DNA of 33,270 nucleotides. It comes from CAZSAL01 sp964604825 (GTDB lineage: Bacteria > Elusimicrobiota > Elusimicrobia > 2-01-FULL-59-12). Location: contig CAZSAL010000030.1 of assembly GCA_964604825.1 (NCBI GenBank), forward strand, positions 1 through 33,270. Reading direction: 5' to 3'. The notes beneath the pieces were generated by a model. That model made no database searches. It had not been told where the DNA came from and saw nothing but the letters and a program-made list of their open reading frames with translations. Of this stretch, positions 17,997 to 26,719 are shown one piece after another (the first letter of the stretch is position 1; each line of letters begins with the position of its first letter). Both the position numbers and the translations under genes were made by a program.

Positions 17997-18401
17997 TTAA
18001 ACAGGCGGTTGAAGGTATTCGGCTATTACCTGAGGGATCTTTAGATAGTGGCCATCAGCGGTTAAAACTTTCAGACCATGCTGCATTGCGCTGGCCGCAA
18101 TCCACAAATCATTGGTGGGTACGGGAGTTCCAGCTCGCCAGAGTCCATTGAGGATCACCGCATAACAGTCAGCGGTTTCTTCATCGATCGGGATCAGGCG
18201 TGCTCGAGGAGATTCAAGAAATGAACGTAGCTCCGCCTCATGTTTTCGGGGGTTACCGCCTTTGATGAATCCCGCTTTTAATTCACCGATAATAACCGGA
18301 TTGAAGAATATCTCATCAGCCTGCTGTAAAAAGGCCTGAACATCCCGATGTCCGCGCATGAACAGGGAATAAGCGGAGGTGTCGAGCAGGAAACGGGTCA
18401 T
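17997..18401 (-). CDS. vapC: PIN-domain toxin VapC
   Basis: A 134-aa ribonuclease toxin. The ATG at 18401 overlaps the antitoxin stop (ATGA), with GGGAG 8 nt upstream; a GTG at 18407 is the alternative. PIN-domain acidic residues are visible in FLLDTSAYS, IIGELKAGF, TNDLWIAAS and LTADGHYLKIP. VapC cleaves tRNA or rRNA when freed from VapB. The 3' end (QVIAEYLQPPV stop) is duplicated in diverged form 750 bp upstream at 18747-18782. Confidence 0.95.
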   Translation of the reverse strand: MTRFLLDTSAYSLFMRGHRDVQAFLQQADEIFFNPVIIGELKAGFIKGGNPRKHEAELRSFLESPRARLIPIDEETADCYAVILNGLWRAGTPVPTNDLWIAASAMQHGLKVLTADGHYLKIPQVIAEYLQPPV

Positions 18402-18649
18402 TTCCACAACTCCCTATCGATGTTTCGTTGCCGGGATAAAGCCTTATCAATCGGGGATGCTTCTCTCTTATTCCAGGAGCCGAAAAGATGGTCCAGATCA
18501 TTATGCTGCTGTTTTGTCGTAGAGCCGCCCATTCGTTCTTCCAGAAGGGACAGGACGGCCTTATTGAAACTCGTATGAGAGGAATGAGCTCGTTCCTTGA
18601 CCATTTCAGCCAGTTCGCGTGGTATTTTTCTTAGAGTAATAGCTTTCAT
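18398..18649 (-). CDS. vapB: Antitoxin VapB (ribbon-helix-helix type)
   Basis: An 83-aa protein. The N-terminal KAITLRKIPRELAEMVKERAHSSHTSFNKAVLSLLEE is a ribbon-helix-helix DNA-binding fold. The C-terminal half (DLDHLFGSWNKREASPIDKALSRQRNIDRELWK) should wrap the toxin. It neutralises VapC and represses the shared promoter. The gene overlaps vapC by 4 nt, as usual for these modules, and the promoter with GATGC repeats is immediately upstream. Confidence 0.93.
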   Translation of the reverse strand: MKAITLRKIPRELAEMVKERAHSSHTSFNKAVLSLLEERMGGSTTKQQHNDLDHLFGSWNKREASPIDKALSRQRNIDRELWK

Positions 18650-18682
18650 GATGTCATCCCTCTGTATTTATGATTCACTTTG

Positions 18683-18728
18683 TGCATCACTATGCATCTA
18701 ATTTAGCATCATTATCAGGATATATCAA
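18683..18728 (-). promoter_or_regulatory. vapBC promoter and likely operator
   Basis: On the minus strand TTGATA (18723-18728), a 17-nt spacer and TAAATT (18700-18705). Three GATGC repeats (18706-18710, 18694-18698, 18684-18688) spaced about 10-12 nt overlap and follow the -10. Helically phased repeats of this kind suit a ribbon-helix-helix repressor. Confidence 0.65.
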
Positions 18729-18746
18729 GACTAAAGTCAGGTCTGT

Positions 18747-18782
18747 TTAAACAGGCGGTTGAAGGTGTTCGACGATAATCTG
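18747..18782 (-). pseudogene. vapC 3'-end remnant
   Basis: Twelve codons read QIIVEHLQPPV and stop, against QVIAEYLQPPV and stop in the intact vapC. A 27-bp block around it (18745-18771) matches 17995-18021 at 26 of 27 bases. Homology stops upstream. It is a leftover of a second, related vapC. Confidence 0.75.
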
Positions 18783-18788
18783 CGCTGA

Positions 18789-19705
18789 TTACGCAGAGCC
18801 GAGGAGGGAAGAGCGGAAATGTAAAGTTGTGTCGTTGTCGCGGTGGGCGCGGTTGTAAGCCTGATGCATTCTTATTTTGGCCCGAAGGACCAGAGGTGCG
18901 GCGCTCAAAAGTAGAAAGGGATTGAAGGTCTGGAGGGCCGTTCGGATGGCGTCCCAGTAGACCGTGCGGGTTTCGAGAGCGATCGATCGGGCGGCGATGC
19001 GCCGGATTGCGGCTACATCGTCGGGAACCTTCGTGTGCGCATCCGCGAACCAGGCCGCGACCGCATCAAAGACGAAGAACCCCGCCTCTGCTTGGGGGGT
19101 TAAGACTTCCTGAATCCAGAAGCGTTCTTCTTTCGAACCGCGCACGCCAACGGCCTTCACGCCAAGGAACCGTAACACTGACGCGGCGCGCTGCCCGAAA
19201 AACCGCGTGACGCCGTGGGTGAGGAGGCTGCCGGATTGCCAGGCCTCCAGAATTTTCAAAAGCCGGTCCCACCTTTGCATAGTATCAGTGGGATTTGGGA
19301 CATACTGGGGCAAATTGTAGATGAAAGTGAAAAATTCCGCATCCCTGGCGCTTGCTTTTTCCAATGCCTCTCTCCGCGCCGCTTCGTCGGGAGGCCATTC
19401 ATATAGGCCGACCAAATAGGGAGGAGTAGGTTCATTTTCCCCTCGTATTGGACATAAGAATTCGGGTAGTTTCGTTCCAACCCTTTTAAAGCATCTCACG
19501 TGGTGCGATGGTTGCGGAAAAGATAATCCGTCAGCTCGTCGAAATTGGAAGGATATTTGATCTCGGACATCTCGCCCAGGAGTGGAACCGCACGAGGTAG
19601 TGCCAGCGGTTCGCCTGTCCGTCCGTTAATAAATTCCCGTATTGCCTTTCCAAGAGCATTACCAGGGAATAATTTGCGCTGGATTTCCTCAATGATCGCT
19701 TGATG
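18789..19705 (-). pseudogene. Unidentified gene, truncated and probably frameshifted
   Basis: Two abutting frames look like parts of one protein. The first (19496-19705) encodes KLFPGNALGKAIREFINGRT...FDELTDYLFRNHRTT, has no start codon before a stop at 19706 and no good one inside its first half. The second (GTG at 19499 to 18789, 236 aa) begins RCFKRVGTKLPEFLCP and continues with YLVGLYEWPPDEAARREAL, TMQRWDRLLKILEAW and a largely helical C-terminus. They meet as GTGA, so either a single-base shift broke one gene or they are a coupled pair of which the first has lost its 5' end. I recognise no family. The 5' part runs into the truncated uvrC 3' end. If the second frame is a functional gene, it is a 236-aa hypothetical protein. 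Confidence 0.55.
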
Positions 19706-21095
19706 TTACAGAGGGGTGCGAATCGAGGAGGTGTTTTGCGCGGCGCTGGCGATGGAATGTCACGGCAAAGCGGTGTGCCTCATCGCGGATGTGCTGTACG
19801 AGATGCAGCGCCGGAGAATCATCCGCCAGGCGGATGGATTCCGCTTTGTCGGGCAGGAAGAGCTCCTCCTCATGTTTGGCAAGCGCGGTTATTGGTGGCA
19901 TAACCCCCTTCCCCCCTCGAGGGGGAAGGTTGGGATGGGGGGCACCCCCCACCTCCGTCCTCCCCCTCAGGGGGGGAGGAGATTTCAAAAATGATTTTTT
20001 TAAAGCGCCAACCGCTGCCCTTAATTGTCCTTTTCCCCCGTCGATCAGGATCAGATCCGGGAGCGTTTTTCCTTCTGAGATCAGCCTGCGGTAGCGCCGA
20101 CCTACGACTTCCGCCATGCTGGCGAAATCGTCAATGCCCGCGACCGAGCGTATTTTGAATTTGCGGTAATCCTGCTTTTTCGGTATACCGTACTCAAAAA
20201 CCACAAGCGAGGCCACTGTTTCCATACCCTGCAGATGTGAAATATCAAAGCATTCGATGCGCAGGGGCGGTTTCTTAAGATCTAAAGCTTGCTGAAGCTC
20301 GGTAATCGCCCGGGAACGGCCAACGCGTTCTTCGAGCTCATCCATTTTTACTTCCCGGACCGTAACGCGTTCTTCCATGTGCTCGAGGGCCGCAAGATTG
20401 TCCCGTAATGCGGCAGCTTTCTCGTAATCCATGCCTTTCGATGCTTGCTGCATCTCTCGCTGCCAGACGTCCTTCAGTTTGTGAAAATCGCCCCGGAAGA
20501 AGGTCTCCGCCTCTTTTTCGATCTTCCTGTAATCTTTTGCTGAAATGCGGCCAACGCAGGGCGCAGGGCATTCTTTGGTGTGATAATAAAGACACTGGCG
20601 GGCCTGCTGCCGCGGCAGCGGATGTCCTTCTGAAAATCCGTATTCGCATGGGCGCAGCAGAAAAAAGCGGTGATTCCAGAGGTATTTCAATAAATGCCGT
20701 ACGTAGCCCACGCTGGGATAAGGACCGAAATATTTTGCTCCGTCGCGCCTTACGGTCCGCGTCAGGAAAAGCCGCGGGAAATCTTCATTCATGGTCAGCT
20801 TTACGTACGGATAGCTTTTGTCGTCCCGCAGCATGACGTTAAACTGCGGTTTGATCTGATTAATGAGGCTTTGTTCGATAAGAAGCGCTTCACGTTCGCT
20901 GGCCGCGGGGATATAATCTACGTGACTTATTGCCGCAACCATCGCACGAATATGCGGCGTATGGGCGGCGCGGTTCATGAAATACGAAGATACGCGCTTA
21001 TGAAGGTTGCGCGCCTTCCCGATATAAAGGATGCCTCCGGCGCGGTCGCGCATCAGATAAACGCCTGGTTTATGCGGAATTGCCGATAGTTCCAT
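19689..21095 (-). CDS. uvrC: Excinuclease ABC subunit C, lacking the C-terminal HhH domain
   Basis: A 468-aa protein of nucleotide excision repair. The GIY-YIG nuclease (KPGVYLMRDRAGGILYIGKARNLHKRV, residues 8-90) makes the 3' incision. A UVR segment near 205-245 contacts UvrB, and the RNase H-like 5'-incision domain starts at IECFDISHLQG and includes LILIDGGKGQLRAA and IRDEAHRFAVTFHR. The chain stops at RRAKHLLDSHPSVTSSDH, whereas typical UvrC (about 600 aa) continues with a tandem helix-hairpin-helix DNA-binding domain. A repeat-derived insert lies at ~371-398. There is no Shine-Dalgarno sequence; TATACT lies 10 nt before the ATG. The 5' incision may be weakened, unless this lineage normally lacks HhH. 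Confidence 0.93.
   Translation of the reverse strand: MELSAIPHKPGVYLMRDRAGGILYIGKARNLHKRVSSYFMNRAAHTPHIRAMVAAISHVDYIPAASEREALLIEQSLINQIKPQFNVMLRDDKSYPYVKLTMNEDFPRLFLTRTVRRDGAKYFGPYPSVGYVRHLLKYLWNHRFFLLRPCEYGFSEGHPLPRQQARQCLYYHTKECPAPCVGRISAKDYRKIEKEAETFFRGDFHKLKDVWQREMQQASKGMDYEKAAALRDNLAALEHMEERVTVREVKMDELEERVGRSRAITELQQALDLKKPPLRIECFDISHLQGMETVASLVVFEYGIPKKQDYRKFKIRSVAGIDDFASMAEVVGRRYRRLISEGKTLPDLILIDGGKGQLRAAVGALKKSFLKSPPPLRGRTEVGGAPHPNLPPRGGKGVMPPITALAKHEEELFLPDKAESIRLADDSPALHLVQHIRDEAHRFAVTFHRQRRAKHLLDSHPSVTSSDH
19902..19985. repeat. Palindromic element inserted in frame in uvrC
   Basis: Two G/C-run hairpins, CCTTCCCCCC-TCGA-GGGGGAAGG and TCCTCCCCC-TCAG-GGGGGAGGA, bound the element. It encodes SPPPLRGRTEVGGAPHPNL and PPRGGKG between the conserved GQLRAAVGALKK and ALAKHEEELFLP blocks of UvrC, which are normally close together. 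Confidence 0.8.
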
Positions 21096-21146
21096 GTTTA
21101 ATTAAAGTATAAGTTAGTTTTCGAAATAAATCCCGGGAGGTTAAAA

Positions 21147-22157
21147 ATGGGCGAAAAACGTATGGGTCTTGTTGTTGGCGGAATACTGTACCTTTCATTT
21201 TTGATGCCACTTTTCCACCGTCTGCCTTCCTCCGCCGCTGTAACGCTGCTGCCTTTTTCCGGCTGGAATTGTTATGCGCCCGTTCTTCAGAACCTGCTTT
21301 TCCCTCACCCCTATATTATGCTCGTTATTAACGCTGCTCTATTGATATTAACCGGGATTCTCATTATCAGCCCAAAACCACCGAATAAAATCAATAACGT
21401 TCTGTACGGACCTGCGGTTCCCCTGCTGTGTTTTCTTTTAAATCCTCTTATCCTGGCGCGGACAACGGCAGGATTTCAGGGAGAACCGCTTTTCATCCCC
21501 CTGTTTCTTACGGCTTTCATCGCCATATGGAGTGGTATGGCAAGCTGGTCGGATTTTATGCGCGCGATAATTTTTTCCTTACTGTGTATGACGGGCGTCT
21601 GGATATATGTTCCTGCGGTTGTGTGGGTGCTGGAGGCTATGATCCCCTGGATTTTCTTTAACCGCAGGCCCTTTGTGGCATTATGGACCTGGCTTGCGGC
21701 TGTTGTCGGAGGAACCGTTCTTTTCACCGCCAGCTGGTATTTGTTCGGCCTGTTATCGCATGGCGCGGCTGCTTTCAATCAGCCTTATCTGGAAGCGCTG
21801 CGTTATCTTACCATGGGGACGGTTGCGGGTTCTTTACTGAGAGTCGTCGAAATCTTTTCCCCTTTCGGCATAATTCTTCTTGTCTGGAAGGCGTCCACGA
21901 CTTTTAAGCGCATGGTGTATGAACGTCGCGCGGGCATAATTGAGTTTTCCGGTTTTCTGACTTTCCTGCTTGCCTGGCTTAATATGAAGGGAGAAGATTA
22001 CCCGGTGAGCCTGGCTGCGGTCGGATTTTTGTTCCTGGGTATGGTCTTCAGGCGGGAGGCGCGTCCGTCTCAGATCGAACGCAGGCTGGAAGCTTTTCTG
22101 ATCAGCGGAATGGCCATTTTCTTTCTTCTGCGCGATATAGCTTTGTGGCGGGGCTGA
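21147..22157 (+). CDS. Polytopic membrane protein of unknown function
   Basis: A 336-aa inner-membrane protein with about eight or nine predicted helices (for example GLVVGGILYLSFLMPLF, YIMLVINAALLILTGILII, FIPLFLTAFIAIWSGMA, FVALWTWLAAVVGGTVLF, FSGFLTFLLAWL). No signature motif of a known transporter or enzyme is recognised. The start has a clear GGGAGG ribosome binding site 7 nt upstream. The gene is divergent from uvrC (51-nt gap) and convergent with nadE (1-nt gap). The function cannot be inferred from context. Confidence 0.8.
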   Translation: MGEKRMGLVVGGILYLSFLMPLFHRLPSSAAVTLLPFSGWNCYAPVLQNLLFPHPYIMLVINAALLILTGILIISPKPPNKINNVLYGPAVPLLCFLLNPLILARTTAGFQGEPLFIPLFLTAFIAIWSGMASWSDFMRAIIFSLLCMTGVWIYVPAVVWVLEAMIPWIFFNRRPFVALWTWLAAVVGGTVLFTASWYLFGLLSHGAAAFNQPYLEALRYLTMGTVAGSLLRVVEIFSPFGIILLVWKASTTFKRMVYERRAGIIEFSGFLTFLLAWLNMKGEDYPVSLAAVGFLFLGMVFRREARPSQIERRLEAFLISGMAIFFLLRDIALWRG

Positions 22158-22158
22158 T

Positions 22159-23796
22159 TTAGGTGCGGAAATCGCCCCGGGCGATAGGCATGCGGCGGCC
22201 GATGCCGAAGGCTTTGGGTGTGATGCGCAGTCCGGGCGGGGCCTGCCTGCGCTTGTATTCGTTCCTGTCGATCATCCTCAACACGCGCGATACAAGAGGT
22301 TCGGGGTATCCCCGCGCGGCAATTTCTTCCACATCTTTCCCCTCTTCGATGTACGCTTCCACGATCGCATCCAGAACATCGTAAGGCGGCAGGCTGTCCT
22401 GGTCGGTCTGATTCGGGCGCAGCTCCGCCGAAGGCGGTTTGGTGAAGCAGGCCTCGGGAATCAGTTCCTTCCGGCGGTTAATGAATCGTCCTAAAGCATA
22501 AACTTTCATCTTGGGAACGTCGGAAATTACAGCCAGTCCTCCGTTCATGTCTCCGTACAGCGTGCAGTATCCGGTGGATATCTCTGATTTGTTCCCGGTA
22601 GTCAGCAGCAGCATGCCGAATTTGTTTGAAACGGCCATGAGCAGCGTCCCGCGGATGCGCGCCTGAAGGTTTTCCTCGGTCACGTCCGGCGGCCGCCTGC
22701 CGAAAGCGGTTTTAAGAGTTTTTCCGTAGGCTGAAAACACCGGCGAAATAGGAAGGGAAATCAGCCGTATCCCAAGATTGCGCGCCAGTTTCCGGGAGTC
22801 CGTCACGCTGCCGGATGAAGAATAAGACGACGGCATGGATACTCCCAGAACGTTTCCTTTGCCCAGGGCTTCAACCGCCAGAGCGCAGGTAACGGCAGAA
22901 TCGATCCCGCCGCTTAATCCCAGAAGAACTTTCTGAAATCCGCATTTGCGGGCATAGTCGCGAAGGCCGAGAACAATAGCGTCATGTATGTCTTCGACAG
23001 GATCGTGTTCCCGATATATGGCCGATCCTTCGGCGTCGAGATCAAATACCAGAAGGTCTTCGCGAAAGCTTTTCGCCTGTGCCAGTAGGCGGGCGTTTGA
23101 GTCTACGGCAAAGCTGTTGCCGTCGAAAATCAGTTCATCGTTGGCGCCGACCTGGTTGCAGAAGAAAAATGGCCGGCGCACGTTGTGTACCTGTCCTTCG
23201 GCAATGCCCAGCCGGACGCGGGTTTTCCCGGCGTGAAACGGCGAGCTTGAAAGGTTCACAAAAAAATCTGCGCCGGCTGCGGCCAGGTCGCGGACAGGAT
23301 TACGGTTGTAAGGGGCCTGCGGCCACAGCGAGGCCTGATTCCACATGTCCTCGCAGATGGTGAGGCCGATTTTCTTGTCTTTGAATGCAACCGGCTGGTT
23401 TTCCCTGGCCGGCTCGAAATGACGCGCTTCATCGAAAACGTCGTACGTGGGCAGGAGCGTTTTGGCCCGTACGGCCTGGATTTTATTCCCGTATAGAAGA
23501 GCGGCGGCGTTATAGAGCGGTTTGCCGCCCGGATGGGTATTGCGGTCGACAAATCCTATAATAATAGCTGTATCGTCTGTTTGCGAAGCCAGTTCATGAA
23601 CGGCTTTCCGGTTCCTGTCTACAAAGAAAGCCTGCTCTACAAGATCACGCGGCGGATAACCGGTAACGCAGAGTTCTGGAAATATTACGAGATCGGCCTT
23701 CTGCCGGGACGCCTTGGATGTCCAGCTGCGGATCAGGCGGCAGTTGCCGGAAATATCGCCGACGGTAGGATTAATCTGTGCTAATGCGATTCGCAT
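22159..23796 (-). CDS. nadE: NAD+ synthase, glutamine-hydrolysing
   Basis: A 545-aa two-domain enzyme making NAD+ from deamido-NAD, ATP and glutamine in the cytoplasm. The N-terminal nitrilase-type glutaminase has E41 (VIFPELCVTGYPPRD), K112 (RAKTLLPTYDVFDE) and C148 (GLTICEDMW). The C-terminal synthetase domain has the ATP pyrophosphatase loop LLGLSGGIDSAV, then TTGNKSEISTGYCTLYGDMNGG and LRPNQTDQDSLPPYDVLD. Length and motifs are normal. There is no ribosome binding site; an extended -10 TGATACAAT (hexamer 23806-23811) lies 9 nt before the ATG, consistent with a leaderless mRNA. Confidence 0.97.
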   Translation of the reverse strand: MRIALAQINPTVGDISGNCRLIRSWTSKASRQKADLVIFPELCVTGYPPRDLVEQAFFVDRNRKAVHELASQTDDTAIIIGFVDRNTHPGGKPLYNAAALLYGNKIQAVRAKTLLPTYDVFDEARHFEPARENQPVAFKDKKIGLTICEDMWNQASLWPQAPYNRNPVRDLAAAGADFFVNLSSSPFHAGKTRVRLGIAEGQVHNVRRPFFFCNQVGANDELIFDGNSFAVDSNARLLAQAKSFREDLLVFDLDAEGSAIYREHDPVEDIHDAIVLGLRDYARKCGFQKVLLGLSGGIDSAVTCALAVEALGKGNVLGVSMPSSYSSSGSVTDSRKLARNLGIRLISLPISPVFSAYGKTLKTAFGRRPPDVTEENLQARIRGTLLMAVSNKFGMLLLTTGNKSEISTGYCTLYGDMNGGLAVISDVPKMKVYALGRFINRRKELIPEACFTKPPSAELRPNQTDQDSLPPYDVLDAIVEAYIEEGKDVEEIAARGYPEPLVSRVLRMIDRNEYKRRQAPPGLRITPKAFGIGRRMPIARGDFRT

Positions 23797-23822
23797 AGAT
23801 AATAGATTGTATCAATGTGTAA

Positions 23823-25259
23823 ATGGTCATGCGCTATTGGATTTTCTTGGAAGAACAGGTTCAGGGGCCTTATACTGCGGATGAATTAGCCGCGCTGGGG
23901 AATTTTTCTCCAGGGTTGCTTGTTTGCGAAGAAAACCGCCAGGAGTGGATTCCTGTGGACAACATTCCCGAACTGGCCAAAAGGCTGTCAGGAAATACGC
24001 GCAATGATATGCCTGATTCCCCCAGACCCGCGACCCCCGCCGCCAAACCTCCTGCCGCCGTACCCCCAGCGCCACAGACAACAGGGCAAAGCCCGCAGGG
24101 AGGATCCGCCGGTAAAAAGCCTGCGGTGTTTACAGCCGCGCCAGAAGGGGTGCAGGGCGAGCTTTTCGGCAGCGAGCCCGGACAAGAAAAACTTTTTGAC
24201 AATGGCGAGGGGTCCTTTTATTACGGCCCTCCGGCAGCGAAAGAGACCGGCGGTCCCAGGGTTACCATGCCGTTCCGCTTCGGGGTTATTAATCCTGATA
24301 TTCCGTCCGAACCGCGGGCCGGTTTTCCATCTTCTCCGACTGATGAACGGACTGTTGTTCCGCCGGGAAGCATAACAGACCCTTCATCACGGCCCGTCTC
24401 TCTGCCTTCGGAAGAGCCGGAACACGAATGGAACTGGCCCGTGCTGGTTGGCGGGTCCATTCTGACAATAGTCATGCTTGGAGGATTCTTTTATGTCTTT
24501 TCCGATCATTTCAGTTCTAAATCCGCTATTGCTGAAGCTGTAAACCAGACCGGCCGCGCACGTTCCGAACCGAACGTTCTGCCCGGACTCAAAAAACCGG
24601 TATCAGTAAGTCAATTGTCGGCGCCGCTGGAATCCCAGGCCGCTCCCGGGACATTAATTCCCAACAATGCGCTTTCATCGCGGGACAGACAGGCAATTGC
24701 TGTGGTAAGCCAGTACAAACTGCCTGCCGTCCATCGAACTATCGAACAGCAAAGCCGGCTGCTGCTTGAGGCGCTGCATTCCAATGAACTTATTCATGCG
24801 GCATACACGGGCCAGAGGCTGCATCTTCCAGATAAGAGCAGGTGGACGGCCCAGGCGCAACCTCAGGGGATTTATCGGGTGGAACTGCAGCTTCTCGCCT
24901 GGCAGGCTCAGGGTGAACGGTTTCCGGTTAAGACTTACGTCTTTAATGTCGCGGGCAAAAATGTCAGTCCAGGTTCGCCGGAAACTGACAGGGATTTCTT
25001 TAAATCGATACTTCATCGCGCCAACAGGCGCATGGCCCATGACATTCAAAAACTATTAACCGCAGCCGACAGCGTACGCCGTCTTCAGACCAAGGCGGTT
25101 GTCGTCAAAAACGGGCAACCGGGCGTTCAGGAAAAAAGCGCTCAAAATGAATCCCGGAAAGCGCAGATCCAGTTGAAACGCATGTCCGCCCAATTTCGCA
25201 GGCGTTACGGCTCCAAATTGCTGGGCAACGTAGCCAAAGCCTATGGGTTCGAACCATGA
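23823..25259 (+). CDS. GYF_2-domain single-pass membrane protein
   Basis: A 478-aa protein. Residues 4-54 (RYWIFLEEQVQGPYTADELAAL...EENRQEWIPVDNIPEL) match the GYF_2 pattern, a small fold usually found next to membrane segments. Residues 60-200 are disordered and Pro/Gly-rich. A single membrane helix spans ~205-226 (WPVLVGGSILTIVMLGGFFYVF). The extracytoplasmic part 227-478 is of no recognised family and ends in a basic helical tail (AQIQLKRMSAQFRRRYGSKLL). Its stop overlaps the diguanylate cyclase start (ATGA), so the two are probably translated together and may work as one signalling unit. Start: ATG at 23823 or 23829. Confidence 0.82.
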   Translation: MVMRYWIFLEEQVQGPYTADELAALGNFSPGLLVCEENRQEWIPVDNIPELAKRLSGNTRNDMPDSPRPATPAAKPPAAVPPAPQTTGQSPQGGSAGKKPAVFTAAPEGVQGELFGSEPGQEKLFDNGEGSFYYGPPAAKETGGPRVTMPFRFGVINPDIPSEPRAGFPSSPTDERTVVPPGSITDPSSRPVSLPSEEPEHEWNWPVLVGGSILTIVMLGGFFYVFSDHFSSKSAIAEAVNQTGRARSEPNVLPGLKKPVSVSQLSAPLESQAAPGTLIPNNALSSRDRQAIAVVSQYKLPAVHRTIEQQSRLLLEALHSNELIHAAYTGQRLHLPDKSRWTAQAQPQGIYRVELQLLAWQAQGERFPVKTYVFNVAGKNVSPGSPETDRDFFKSILHRANRRMAHDIQKLLTAADSVRRLQTKAVVVKNGQPGVQEKSAQNESRKAQIQLKRMSAQFRRRYGSKLLGNVAKAYGFEP

Positions 25260-26653
25260 AACTCCCTCCTGTCATCAAAGATCGTTGGGAAAGATTTTCC
25301 CGCCGCGTAGCGGAGGCCGGAGAACCTTATCGTTTCCATGTCTCATTATTCTGGCAGGCCCTCAGCATGCGCGCGAAGCTGTCTGTGCTTTTTGCTTTTT
25401 TGATCCTTGCCATGACGGGTTTCTTTTACGGGTTTGCCGTATACCAGACGAGCCGGGAAATCAAACTCAGCGCGATCTACAAAGGTGAAGCGGTAGCCGA
25501 AGCCCTGAAAGGCGAAGCGGCCTATGCGCTGCAGACGCAGAATTTTCCCAACCTTAACTTCACCTTCCGCAGGCTGGCTTCTTCACGCAACGACATTTCG
25601 TACGTTTTTCTCGTTGATACCGAGGGACAGGTGCTGGCGCACAGCGAGCCGGAGGCTGTGGGGCAGGTTCTGACCGATCCCATAACGCGGCAGAGCCTGG
25701 GTGCGGTGGCTACGCAGGTCCAATTTGAACGCGTTGCTGTGGCCGGCGAACAGGATTACGTTGATCTTTGCGATCTGTCCGTCCCGATCCTCTTCAAGGG
25801 CAAGCGTGCGGCAACGCTGCGGATCGGCATTTCTCTTACGCAGTATCTGCTGGCCAACGGTCCGCGCATCCGGCGCAACGTGCTGCTTTTTACCCTGCCT
25901 TTCGCGTTGTTGTCCATTCTGATCGCCATCAAGCTGTCGGACTCGTTTACCAGGCCGTTGAAGCGTATGGCCAAGGCTGTTTCGGAAGTATCAGGCGGCA
26001 ACTATAACGTGCAGCTGCCGCTGAACCGGAGGGACGAGCTGGGCGAAGTGGCGCATGCGTTTAACGTCATGGCGGTCCATTTGCGCGAGAATTTCGAAAA
26101 AGTCTTAAACATGGCCAATCACGACGGACTTACGGGCCTCTATAACGCGCGCTTTTTTCATGAGACCCTGAGCCGGGAAATGGAACTGGCAAGGCGCACG
26201 GGCCGCGCCATCTCGCTGATCATCTTCGACGCCGACCGCTTTAAACGGATCAACGACCGTTACGGGCATCCTCTGGGTGATCAGATTCTGCAGCATATTA
26301 GCCGCGTGGCCCATTCCGTTCTACGGGGATATGATCTTCTCGCGCGCTATGGCGGCGAAGAATTTATCGCCATGCTTACCGATACGACCGGGATGCAGGC
26401 AATGAATCTTGCCGAACGGCTGAGGAAGGTTCTTGAACAGAGGCCTTTTATAACGGAGGATGGCGATGTCATAAAAGTTACCGTATCGATCGGTGTGGCG
26501 CAGGCTTTTCCTCCTTATGATAAGAAAGACGTTATTGCTCACGCGGACCGTGCTTTGTACAGGGCCAAGGAAGGCGGCCGCAATCGGGCGATTCTCTACG
26601 GTCATTCCACAGAACATTTGCCGGGTTCCGAGCAGCAGATCCAGCAGAGTTAA
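25256..26653 (+). CDS. Membrane diguanylate cyclase (sensor-HAMP-GGDEF)
   Basis: A 465-aa protein. Helix 42-62, a periplasmic sensor region of ~145 residues (63-207, with DISYVFLVDTEGQVLAHSEPEAVG, a Cache-like strand pattern), helix 208-226, HAMP ~226-280, and GGDEF 289-455. The active site is YGGEEF (366-370) with metal/substrate Asp in IIFDADRFKRINDRYGH. The inhibitory I-site RGYD (357-360) lies five residues before GGEEF. It should make cyclic di-GMP from GTP and be product-inhibited, under control of an envelope signal. It overlaps the GYF_2-like gene by 4 nt. Confidence 0.95.
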   Translation: MKLPPVIKDRWERFSRRVAEAGEPYRFHVSLFWQALSMRAKLSVLFAFLILAMTGFFYGFAVYQTSREIKLSAIYKGEAVAEALKGEAAYALQTQNFPNLNFTFRRLASSRNDISYVFLVDTEGQVLAHSEPEAVGQVLTDPITRQSLGAVATQVQFERVAVAGEQDYVDLCDLSVPILFKGKRAATLRIGISLTQYLLANGPRIRRNVLLFTLPFALLSILIAIKLSDSFTRPLKRMAKAVSEVSGGNYNVQLPLNRRDELGEVAHAFNVMAVHLRENFEKVLNMANHDGLTGLYNARFFHETLSREMELARRTGRAISLIIFDADRFKRINDRYGHPLGDQILQHISRVAHSVLRGYDLLARYGGEEFIAMLTDTTGMQAMNLAERLRKVLEQRPFITEDGDVIKVTVSIGVAQAFPPYDKKDVIAHADRALYRAKEGGRNRAILYGHSTEHLPGSEQQIQQS

Positions 26654-26669
26654 CATCTCTTAAAAAAGC

Positions 26670-26698
26670 TTGACGGTGCGCGCGTGCGGGGTTAGGCT
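26670..26698 (+). promoter_or_regulatory. Promoter of the NlpC/P60 gene
   Basis: TTGACG (26670-26675), a 17-nt spacer and TAGGCT (26693-26698) lie in the 66-nt gap after the GGDEF gene. The leader would be about 15 nt with a weak CGGA ribosome binding site. Confidence 0.5.
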
Positions 26699-26719
26699 TA
26701 CCCAGTACTCCGGAAAATC

